Shown in pieces: positions 15,113-21,790 of a stretch of 32,739 bases of DNA. The position numbers and the translations under genes are program-made. Source of the stretch: Eggerthellaceae bacterium (lineage in GTDB: Bacteria > Actinomycetota > Coriobacteriia > Coriobacteriales > Eggerthellaceae); NCBI GenBank assembly GCA_017434045.1, contig JAFRGA010000015.1:1-32739 (forward strand), written 5' to 3'. The notes below the pieces were generated by a model that did not search any database, was not told the DNA's origin, and saw only the letters and a list, made by a program, of their open reading frames with translations. Position 1 is the first letter of the stretch; every line of letters begins with the position of its first letter.

Positions 15113-15556
15113 GCGAAAACGACTGGCATAACGACGAGGGAGCTGTGGGCGCGCCTGTTCAAGGCGCCTTCCATCGGAAGCTACCTCGACGAGCACAGCG
15201 GCTCCACATTCCCGCCTTTCTCCGATTACATCGAACGGCTCTGCGAAGAGCGCGGCGAAAAACGCGAATCCGTCATAAACCGCGCCGGCATCGAGCGCAC
15301 GTTCGGCCATCGCCTGTTCAACGGCACGCGAAATCCATCGCGCGACACCGTCCTCCAACTTGCGTTCGGCTTCGGCCTCGATTGCGATGAGACGCAACAG
15401 CTGTTGAAAATCGCCCAGATGAGCGCGCTGCATCCCAAAGTGAAGCGCGATGCGGTCATTGCGTACTGCCTGAACAACGGGTCGTCCCTCATGGACGCTC
15501 AGCAGACCCTCTACGACAACGGCCTGCCATTGCTAGGCGGTGCGAAACGTGAATAG
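15104..15556 (+). CDS. XRE-like helix-turn-helix regulator
   Basis: This 150-aa cytosolic protein has a lambda-repressor-like helix-turn-helix at about residues 45-110: RESVINRAGIERTFGHRLFN followed by RNPSRDTVLQLAFGFGLDCDE, the usual pattern of a recognition helix and the alpha-helix after it. ATG 15104 is in the fourth 29-bp repeat; TAAGG lies 7 bases upstream. A GTG at 15110 is an alternative. Its stop overlaps the start of the kinase gene, so the two are translated together and probably act together. The tandem repeats at its start could be operator sites for itself or a variable leader; neither is shown by the sequence. Confidence 0.85.
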   Translation: MHVAKTTGITTRELWARLFKAPSIGSYLDEHSGSTFPPFSDYIERLCEERGEKRESVINRAGIERTFGHRLFNGTRNPSRDTVLQLAFGFGLDCDETQQLLKIAQMSALHPKVKRDAVIAYCLNNGSSLMDAQQTLYDNGLPLLGGAKRE

Positions 15557-16946
15557 CCCTCGCGCCTTAAACCCCGACGATCTTCTCGACACGATAGTCG
15601 CCGTTTACGATTACGGCGACTATCCGCAAGACTTCCTGGCCTCTTACGACATCATGGAATGCCTTGGCGAAGGCGTCGGCTGCGATACGTTCCTGGTGCA
15701 GGACGCTGAAGAAAGCCAGTTCATCGCGAAATGCTACGACAAATCCGTATGGGAGCTCGAGGGGTCGGATGACATCCTGGAATCGCTCGACCATCCGAAC
15801 CTGCCCAAGCACATCGCACGGTTCGACAACGATACGATGACCGTCGTGGTCCGCACGTTCATGGAGGGAACGCCGCTTGACCGATACGCCAACGCAAAGG
15901 ACCTCGACGAACAGGAAATCGTCTCGATTTGCGCGAAGCTCTGCGACGTTATCGGGTACCTCCATCACCGCGCGCACCCGATCATCCACCGCGACATCAA
16001 GCCCGCCAACGTCATCGTCCGTCCCGACGGGTCGGTGGCTCTCATCGATTTCGACATCGCCCGCGTCTACCGAGCCGGCAGCGAGACGGACACGCGCTTC
16101 TTCGGCACCGTCGCTTACGCGCCGCCAGAACAGTACGGCTTCGCCCAGACGGACGAGCGCGCCGACATCTACTCGCTCGGCGTGCTGCTCCGCTTTCTCC
16201 TGACTGGCAGCCCGCGCCAGAACAAGAACGTGCGCGTGTACCGCCCGCTCGAGAAGGTCATCTCGAAGTGCACGGCATTCGACCCGGCTAAGCGTTACTC
16301 GGACATCGATCAGGTGAAGCGCGCATTGCTCGCGGCTAACCCGCAAAGCCAGGGCCTGCGCATAGCCGGCATCGTCGTGGCCGCGCTCGTCGTCTTCGGC
16401 TTGCTCGGCTTTGCAGGCGTGCAAATCTACAGGGCCGTTACCTGGTCGCCGTTCAACAGCGATGCAATTCCCGCAGTACTCAACGACGAGGAGCGCATCG
16501 CCGACGCGGTGTCGTACATGAAGGACAAGTACAACACGGACCTTTTCGACAATCCCGACGATCTTGCAACCGTCGGACTGTTGCGCCATGTCCTCATCGA
16601 CCTATACGGCCTCGACCGCGATTACGTCTACAGTTTCCAGGAAGAGGGCCTTCCCGGCGAGAGCGACGATTACTTCATGGCATGGGGCTGGGACGACGAT
16701 CAAACCGTGCGCAAGGAAACCGCCGTGTATGCCGCCGTCAAGGTCCACGACCCGAAGCTCGTCGCCGAGGACCAGTGGTCGAAGCTTCCCGACGACAACG
16801 GCGAGTACCCAGGCGCCCGCGTGGCGATGCTGTTCGCTGACGAGACGGGTATCACGACCGGCGTTAACCGTCCCTACGACATCACCAAAGGCGAGTTGGC
16901 GCTCGTCTTCGCCAATGCCGACCGCGTCTTCGAAGCCGCAGAATGA
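15549..16946 (+). CDS. Membrane-bound Hanks-type Ser/Thr protein kinase
   Basis: This 465-aa receptor-like kinase phosphorylates proteins on Ser/Thr in response to an external signal. The kinase domain covers about 33-265: glycine-rich loop LGEGVGCDTFLV, Lys61 (FIAKCYD), catalytic loop HRDIKPANV (Asp149), and an activation segment starting DFD instead of the usual DFG, then APPEQYG. A single TM helix lies at about 273-297, followed by about 165 extracytoplasmic residues with no PASTA repeats and no domain I recognise. GTG 15549 is preferred because AGGCGG lies 9 bases upstream; GTG 15540 in the same frame is possible. It overlaps the regulator gene by 8 bases. Three 38-bp repeats begin right after the stop codon. 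Confidence 0.93.
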   Translation: MNSPRALNPDDLLDTIVAVYDYGDYPQDFLASYDIMECLGEGVGCDTFLVQDAEESQFIAKCYDKSVWELEGSDDILESLDHPNLPKHIARFDNDTMTVVVRTFMEGTPLDRYANAKDLDEQEIVSICAKLCDVIGYLHHRAHPIIHRDIKPANVIVRPDGSVALIDFDIARVYRAGSETDTRFFGTVAYAPPEQYGFAQTDERADIYSLGVLLRFLLTGSPRQNKNVRVYRPLEKVISKCTAFDPAKRYSDIDQVKRALLAANPQSQGLRIAGIVVAALVVFGLLGFAGVQIYRAVTWSPFNSDAIPAVLNDEERIADAVSYMKDKYNTDLFDNPDDLATVGLLRHVLIDLYGLDRDYVYSFQEEGLPGESDDYFMAWGWDDDQTVRKETAVYAAVKVHDPKLVAEDQWSKLPDDNGEYPGARVAMLFADETGITTGVNRPYDITKGELALVFANADRVFEAAE

Positions 16947-16948
16947 GG

Positions 16949-17062
16949 CGGGAAACGTAGCTGCTGCCCTTTCCTTGTATATGAGTCGGGGAAGGTGCCC
17001 GCTGCTCATTCCTTGAATACGAATCGGGGAACGTATCCGCCTCTCATCTCCTGACGATGATT
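16949..17062. repeat. Three degenerate tandem 38-bp repeats after the kinase gene
   Basis: Units start at 16949, 16987 and 17025, two bases after the kinase stop. Shared parts are CGGGGAA, then GCTGCTC/CTGCTGC, TTCCTTG and ATGAGT/ACGAAT. From 17063 to 17214 no gene is seen. Confidence 0.8.
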
Positions 17063-17214
17063 CGCAGATGCGGTCCCTGGCTCACCCTTGCATATGTCCT
17101 TTAGCCCTAACGGAGCGTCGCTTCCTGCATCAAAAGTTGTCAGCCAGACAACCAATTGCCAAATGCCTCCCGCTATTCTGAGCCTATATGCACCCGCGAG
17201 AAGGAGGCGCTCCA

Positions 17215-18360
17215 ATGAAGAAACTGATTGCCCTATTGGCGACAATTGCCCTTGTGGCTTGCCTCGCACCCGGCATGGCGCTTGCGGCGGAGGGGGGCAA
17301 CCTGCAGGCCAGTTCGCCCGACATCTCGACGCAAGCGGACAAGGACCTGGGCAAATGCTCTATTAAGTTCACCGACAAGCAGCACATCACCAAGAGCACC
17401 AGAGAATGGCAGTTCTACTACGTGAACGGCAAGAACATAGCCGCCAAGCCCACGTTCGACCTGTACTACAACGGGAAGAAGGTCAGCAAGAAGAAGTACA
17501 CGGTATCCTACAGGCTCACCTGGTGGTCAGGCGATAAGGAAAAGTCCAAGGCAGCGAAGAAGCTCATTCCTTCAGCCAGCCCCGAAGCCACTTCCAACAA
17601 CATGAACTCAGAATACAGGATCATTGTGAAAGCGAAGAAGGGAAGCGGTTTCTCGGGCGTCTACGACTTAGCTTCCATCACCGTAGCCGACTGGAACAAC
17701 ATCGGCCACTTCAACGACCTTCAACTGACCAAGGCAAAGTCAGCGTGGCGTTACGCTATTAACGGCATGAACCGCAATTACTACGTCATCCCCCAGGCCA
17801 AAGTCAAGGCAACACTCAACTCTCTCAAGGTCAGGGGCAATTACTCCGAAGAAGGAAAGCACAACGGCAAGGTCATAGACAAGAAGAACTACAAGGTGAC
17901 GTACTATGCCGCAAAGAAGAACGTCATTGCAAAGAACATGCCGCTCGAGAAGGCCAAGACGGGCAAGGCGCTGAGATCTGCGCCCACCAAAGCTGGTTCT
18001 TATGTCATGCTCATCAAGGGCAAGAAACCCTTCTACGGTACGCAAGCCATCCTGTTCGACGTGCAGGACAAGATGACGAACGTAAAGGTTGCCTCCATCG
18101 GAAGCCAGAAGTACACGGGAAGCCCCGTCACGCCTTCGTTCAAAGTTACCTACAAGGGTAAAGTCTTGAAGAAGAACGTCGACTACAAAGTTACCTTCAA
18201 GAACAACGTCGAAGCTGGTAAAGCAACCGCCATCATTACGGGATGCAACAAAGTCAAGACGTTCGAGTTCAATCCGAGCACTGGTCCGGCATTTGTCGAG
18301 AAGAACAAAGATCGCTTCTTCTCCGGCTCGAAGTCTGTAACCTTCGAGATCGTTAAGTAA
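17215..18360 (+). CDS. Secreted Lys-rich surface protein with C-terminal Ig-like repeat
   Basis: This 381-aa exported protein has a signal sequence (KKLIALLATIALVACLAPG) that ends at ALA-AE by Sec rules, but LVAC could also act as a lipobox with Cys17 or so lipidated. The mature part is rich in Lys, Asn and Tyr. The C-terminal third contains the module QKYTGSPVTPSFKVTYKG followed by KKNVDYKVTFKNNVEAGKA, a beta-sandwich unit repeated in many surface proteins of Coriobacteriia and Clostridia; an earlier degenerate unit occurs around residues 195-260. No LPxTG, TM anchor or enzyme motif is seen. ATG 17215 follows AAGGAGG at ideal distance. It stands alone, with a strong terminator behind it. Confidence 0.85.
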   Translation: MKKLIALLATIALVACLAPGMALAAEGGNLQASSPDISTQADKDLGKCSIKFTDKQHITKSTREWQFYYVNGKNIAAKPTFDLYYNGKKVSKKKYTVSYRLTWWSGDKEKSKAAKKLIPSASPEATSNNMNSEYRIIVKAKKGSGFSGVYDLASITVADWNNIGHFNDLQLTKAKSAWRYAINGMNRNYYVIPQAKVKATLNSLKVRGNYSEEGKHNGKVIDKKNYKVTYYAAKKNVIAKNMPLEKAKTGKALRSAPTKAGSYVMLIKGKKPFYGTQAILFDVQDKMTNVKVASIGSQKYTGSPVTPSFKVTYKGKVLKKNVDYKVTFKNNVEAGKATAIITGCNKVKTFEFNPSTGPAFVEKNKDRFFSGSKSVTFEIVK

Positions 18361-18391
18361 GCTCCGCCGAAACGAAACGGAGCGGGTCGCT

Positions 18392-18424
18392 GGGTCGCTG
18401 GGTTATCCCGGCGACCCATCATTT
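18392..18424 (+). terminator. Terminator after the surface protein gene
   Basis: GGGTCGCTGGG (18392-18402) pairs with CCCGGCGACCC (18407-18417, one T-G pair), loop TTAT, followed by ATCATTTT. A weaker stem, GCTCCG with CGGAGC, lies just before it at 18361-18383. Confidence 0.82.
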
Positions 18425-18426
18425 TC

Positions 18427-18455
18427 GCATTAAAGGGGACAGTCCCCTTTAATGC
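18427..18455. repeat. Palindromic repeat, family B, copy 3
   Basis: A perfect palindrome with 14-base arms, GCATTAAAGGGGAC, around a central A, followed by TTTTTT. The T run would make it a second terminator for the gene at 17215. Confidence 0.95.
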
Positions 18456-18487
18456 TTTTTTGCCACGCGCAAGGGGCAGCTGCAGTT

Positions 18488-18613
18488 CCTCCACGGTGCC
18501 GATTTCGCGCCACGCGCACGATGCCGAATCCTCCACGGTCCGCGTTTTGCGCCATCCCCTGCACGTGGAATCCTCCACGGTGCCGATTTCGCGCCATGAA
18601 ATCGTCCACGATG
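18488..18613. repeat. Three 42-bp tandem repeats plus a degenerate fourth
   Basis: Units starting CCTCCACGG begin at 18488, 18530 and 18572, each followed by a GCCGATTTCGCGCCA-like part; a weaker copy starts at 18602. The 42-bp period equals 14 codons and on the minus strand reads as GTVEDS...WRKTR-like repeats, but the frame has no start signal and runs into a palindrome, so no gene is called. Confidence 0.85.
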
Positions 18614-18687
18614 CCGTATTCGCGTTAGCAGTAGTGTCGTGCCATGAGCAGGTATCATGGCGGGGACAGCGGTTTGCCATGTCCCAC

Positions 18688-18731
18688 TCTGTCATTCTGA
18701 GGGCGAAGCCCGAAGAATCCCCGCGAAGCGG
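18688..18731 (-). repeat. Repeat family E, copy 2 (inverted)
   Basis: TCTGTCATTCTGAG, then CGAAGAATCCCCGCGAAGCGG: the reverse complement of 10428-10473 with small changes. Confidence 0.85.
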
Positions 18732-18759
18732 CGACCTTGGGTTATCGCCTCATCAACGG

Positions 18760-18788
18760 GCAGGAGCGCGGGGTTCCCGCGCTCCTGC
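18760..18788 (-). terminator. Hairpin at the end of the surface-fibre island
   Basis: A 13-bp perfect stem, GCAGGAGCGCGGG with CCCGCGCTCCTGC, and a 3-base loop lie about 120 bases after the stop of the last island gene (18908). No T run. Between it and 18907 there is a degenerate repeat of about 33 bp (CAACNACYGYCTCAACG) and no gene. Confidence 0.6.
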
Positions 18789-18907
18789 ATTTCTGCAACC
18801 ACTGTCTCAACGGCCACCGGCCCGACAGCCACCGTCCTCGGCGATTGCCTCTTCAGCAACTACCGCCTCAACGATCACCGTATCGGCGGCCGCTGCCTCA
18901 GCGACTA

Positions 18908-20056
18908 CTATTTGTCGAAGAGGTCGTCGTACTGGGCGTCACGACGGCGCTTGAGCAGGTACAGTACCACAGCTATGGCGCCCACAAGAGCCGCTGCGAT
19001 GCCGTAGATGGCAGCGATCGGGAAGCCGCCGCCCTCAGATTCGCCTTCGGTCTTGCCGTCCTTGCCAGCGGACTCACCACTCTTGTCGGCAGAGTCGCCG
19101 CTCTTGTCGGCGGACTCGCCGCTCTTGTCGGCGCTTGCCTGCGAAGCCAACGGGTTGTCGACGTCGAGCAGTTCCTCAGTCTGAGGCGGATTTGCCGGGG
19201 CTGCTGCAGCGCTCGCGGCACCGGCGCTCGCGGCACCAGCGCTTGCCGCGCCTGCGCTAGCCGCGGCTCCAGCCGCACCACCCGTGGTTCCAGCGGTTCC
19301 ACCAGCTGCAGTTCCACCGGCCGCAGCGCCGCCACCAGCAACTGCTCCGCCGCCTGCGTTACCGCCGCCAGCTGCAGTTCCGCCACCAGCGTTGCCACCA
19401 GCTTCTTCCTTGATGTACTCGCAATACCAGTTGTTCGTACCCTCTTCGCCAAGCGTACCGGTGATGTTGCGATACCGCGGACGATAGCCCGGCACGTACT
19501 CAAAAGCCACCACGGGCTTGTCGCCCAGGTTGCCATAGAACGTCTTTGAGGTGACGCCCTCGTCGTTCTCCAGCTTCTTGCTGTTCGGACCAGCAGTCTT
19601 TCCCGCTTCGTACTCCACGAAATGGAGCGTGTACGGCACAAGCGAGCCCTTCACGCCGTAAGACACGATGAAGTCCGTGTCCTCGGTCACCGTGATGTTG
19701 TCTTTCAGGTTGGTGATGCTGTACTTGCCGTCTGCATCTTTTTTGCCATCGTCCTGGCCGCTAACGCGATAGCCCTTGAAATAGTACTTCTTGTCGGATA
19801 CCGCGACTTCAAACTCGTCGCTCAGCGTTAGTTCCTGGCCGTACGTAAGGCCCGTGATCTCGTCGTACCCGGTCTTCCCGTTAACGGTACCTTCGTTGCC
19901 CGCCCATACGCGCACCTTGTACGTCGTGTCGGCACCGTTCTTGGCAGCGTACGCCGTCGTCGACGCGAGCATCGTGAACGCAAATCCCGCGACCAATGCA
20001 AGCGCAAGCGCACACATCACGCGCCCCAGGTAGCTCGCCGTGCCGTTCGTTTTCAT
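18908..20056 (-). CDS. Membrane-anchored Ala/Gly-rich surface protein
   Basis: This 382-aa protein has a signal sequence (about residues 1-38, cleavage near AYA-AK), then about 170 residues of beta-rich sequence reminiscent of MucBP-like or InlB-repeat modules (YKVRVWAGNEGTVNGKTGYD, YTLHFVEYEAG). A long linker of Ala/Gly repeats (GGGNAGGGAVAGGGAAAGG, then ASAGAASAG) and three ADKSGES-type heptapeptides follow. The C-terminus is one TM helix (FPIAAIYGIAAALVGAIAVV) and a basic-acidic tail. No LPxTG precedes the helix, so it is probably held by the membrane; NPPQTEE about 70 residues from the end faintly recalls a sortase B NPQT motif. ATG 20056 follows GGAGTGG. It is the last gene of the island and is separated by 187 bases from the previous one. 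Confidence 0.82.
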   Translation of the reverse strand: MKTNGTASYLGRVMCALALALVAGFAFTMLASTTAYAAKNGADTTYKVRVWAGNEGTVNGKTGYDEITGLTYGQELTLSDEFEVAVSDKKYYFKGYRVSGQDDGKKDADGKYSITNLKDNITVTEDTDFIVSYGVKGSLVPYTLHFVEYEAGKTAGPNSKKLENDEGVTSKTFYGNLGDKPVVAFEYVPGYRPRYRNITGTLGEEGTNNWYCEYIKEEAGGNAGGGTAAGGGNAGGGAVAGGGAAAGGTAAGGTAGTTGGAAGAAASAGAASAGAASAGAASAAAAPANPPQTEELLDVDNPLASQASADKSGESADKSGDSADKSGESAGKDGKTEGESEGGGFPIAAIYGIAAALVGAIAVVLYLLKRRRDAQYDDLFDK

Positions 20057-20099
20057 CGTCCACTCCATTCTGCCGCCAACGCGGCACATCCTTTATCCT

Positions 20100-20131
20100 C
20101 GATGGCTAAGGCATGTTGCCTTAGCTCATCG
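20100..20131 (-). promoter_or_regulatory. Hairpin in the leader of the last island gene
   Basis: CGATG plus GCTAAGGCA pairs with TGCCTTAGC and CATCG (14 bp, one bulged T, loop TGT). It lies 44 bases before the ATG at 20056 and 112 bases after the previous stop. It lacks a T run, so it may be an attenuator, an RNA-stability element or a weak terminator. Confidence 0.55.
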
Positions 20132-20173
20132 CGGCAGCCCCGTCAGGGCGGCCATAAGGTTAACCTCGATGAC

Positions 20174-20242
20174 GCTCAAAGCAAAAGCCAGAAGCCGAAA
20201 GCCACAAGCTCAAAGCCAAGAGCCAAAACCCAAAAGCTAAAA
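20174..20242 (-). repeat. Degenerate heptamer array, about ten TTTTGGC-like units
   Basis: Reading the minus strand from the stop codon of the gene at 20244: TTTTAGC, TTTTGGG, TTTTGGC, TCTTGGC, TTTGAGC, TTGTGGC, TTTCGGC, TTCTGGC, TTTTGC, TTTGAGC. All are seven bases except one of six. The array touches the stop codon. Confidence 0.88.
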
Positions 20243-20243
20243 C

Positions 20244-21008
20244 CTAATTCGATCGCGAATGATTGCCCGCCTGCTCACGCTTGTTCCTCCGCACGCTCGT
20301 AACGCCAAGAGCCAGCAGTCCAAGCCCGGCCACGATCATCACGACGTAGAACGGGAACAGGTTGGTTTCATCGCCGGTCTGCACCGACGTGCGACTACCG
20401 CTGCTAGTACCCGAATTGTTGTTATTGTTGTTGTTATTGGTGGGCATCTCGACCGCGAACTTCATCTTCAACTGAGCCAGCGTGTCGAAATACGCGTTGC
20501 CCTCGGTTTCGCCGTCAAGCGAGACGACCAGCTTCACTGCGCCCGTCTGGTCTTTCTTCAGGTTGTCGAGGAAGAAGAAATCCTCCAAGCCGCTTGTCGC
20601 ATCGCTGAGGCCGCTGGTGTTGTCGCCGCCGACGATGTTGCTATTATAAAGCGTCCTGGAATCCGAAGGTCCTTCATACGTCAGCACGTAGCCATAAGCC
20701 GAGCCCTTTGCCACACCCTCTTCAAGCGATTTAAGAACTTCGTTGGACATGTACCAATCGCAGGCTGTCGAATTCTTGTGGGAAAGGTTTATCGTGAAGG
20801 TGATGTCATCGCCAGGCTGCAGGCCGCCCACTTCGTCCGCCCACGTCTTATTCGAGAAGTTGTCTGTCATCTTCCCGTCTGTGCCGAACTCGACCAACCA
20901 GTTAGTACTTCCGTTCAGATGCCTGGCGAAAGCCGTTGCGGGAAACGCCATCGCCAGCACTGCCATCAGTGCTACTAGCATCGCTATATACAAGCGCTTT
21001 TGTTTCAT
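20244..21008 (-). CDS. Surface protein with VQTGD sorting signal and poly-Asn tract
   Basis: This 254-aa protein has a signal sequence (about residues 1-29, AFA-RH) and an extracellular domain of about 165 residues with no named family. A spacer containing eight consecutive Asn (about residues 190-197) follows, then a sorting-type C-terminus: VQTGD at 209-213, hydrophobic helix FPFYVVMIVAGLGLLALG, basic tail RRNKREQ. VQTGD departs from LPxTG at the first two positions but is in the right place, so a sortase probably anchors it. ATG 21008 follows GAGGAGG; the frame extends to a TTG at 21026. It is 29 bases downstream of a TasA-like gene in the same operon. Confidence 0.85.
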   Translation of the reverse strand: MKQKRLYIAMLVALMAVLAMAFPATAFARHLNGSTNWLVEFGTDGKMTDNFSNKTWADEVGGLQPGDDITFTINLSHKNSTACDWYMSNEVLKSLEEGVAKGSAYGYVLTYEGPSDSRTLYNSNIVGGDNTSGLSDATSGLEDFFFLDNLKKDQTGAVKLVVSLDGETEGNAYFDTLAQLKMKFAVEMPTNNNNNNNNSGTSSGSRTSVQTGDETNLFPFYVVMIVAGLGLLALGVTSVRRNKREQAGNHSRSN

Positions 21009-21037
21009 ATCCTGCGCCCTCCTCAACTAACTGTGAA

Positions 21038-21775
21038 CTAGTCCTCGACGTTCACGTACTTATGCTGGCCCCAAGCGCCATTGAGGGCAGCTTCGCCATT
21101 GTGCGTCTGCACTGCATCGACCGTAGCCTTGATGCGGAACTGCACGCCCTCGTAACTGAATTGGTCAGAGCCGTCGGCAAGACGCGTCATGTCTGTGACG
21201 ACCTTGCCGTTGATCGTAAGCGTGTCCGTGAAATCAGGAGTATCCTGACCAGGCTCGAGGACGCCGGAATAGTACAGCACCGTGCGCTCGTCTGTTGAGG
21301 CGTTCTTGTCGATGGTCCAGCCGTTTCCCTCCACGAAATGCAATTCGATCAGCGAGGGATCAAGCGAAAAGGCCTTGCCCTGTTTGCTTCCGTCGTGCGT
21401 CAACGGATTGCCGTCAGCATCGGTGAGCGACCAGAACTTATGAACGGTCACCCTCACATGCTGCGGAATGCCACCGCTTTTGGCGTCGGCAACATTGCGA
21501 ACACCCAGCTTGTACGGGTACGTCTTGCCAATCTTCAGTTCGGAATCGCCGTTATCGGCAAGGAACGTCTTAAGAAGATCATCGTTGCCTTCGCGAACGG
21601 TGCCATTCTCGGTCAGCGCCGTCTCGATGTTGGTCAGCACGACCTCGGCCCGGAAATCCCCCGACTGAACACGCGGCGCCGCCTGCACAGCACCAACTGT
21701 GCCGAAACCCAATAGCGCGGCTGCGAGCACGAAAATCGCAACTGTAAAAACAGGGGAACGAAGTATCGTTTTCAT
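21038..21775 (-). CDS. TasA-like secreted subunit without clear YFTD motif
   Basis: This 245-aa secreted protein has a signal sequence (residues 1-33, AVQAA-P). The mature start, DFRAEVVLTNIETALTENG, followed by a beta-rich domain with YPYKLGVRNVADA and IPQHVRVTVHKFW, resembles proteins encoded beside TasA/CalY homologues and SipW in Gram-positive fibre loci. It has no sorting signal or TM anchor at its C-terminus. ATG 21775 follows AAGGAGG. It lies 15 bases after the YFTDT-type gene and 29 before the VQTGD gene. A structural subunit or accessory protein of the same fibre is the best guess; the family assignment is from memory of pattern and is moderate. Confidence 0.7.
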   Translation of the reverse strand: MKTILRSPVFTVAIFVLAAALLGFGTVGAVQAAPRVQSGDFRAEVVLTNIETALTENGTVREGNDDLLKTFLADNGDSELKIGKTYPYKLGVRNVADAKSGGIPQHVRVTVHKFWSLTDADGNPLTHDGSKQGKAFSLDPSLIELHFVEGNGWTIDKNASTDERTVLYYSGVLEPGQDTPDFTDTLTINGKVVTDMTRLADGSDQFSYEGVQFRIKATVDAVQTHNGEAALNGAWGQHKYVNVED

Positions 21776-21790
21776 GTCTTAGTCCCCTCC

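Noticed and set aside
15567..16589. 340-codon minus-strand frame across the kinase gene
   Set aside because: Antisense shadow of a kinase with all catalytic motifs.
18789..18907. Minus-strand Ala/Glu/Val-rich frame after the last island gene
   Set aside because: About 30 residues of degenerate repeat ending in a stop, with no start codon or ribosome binding site.
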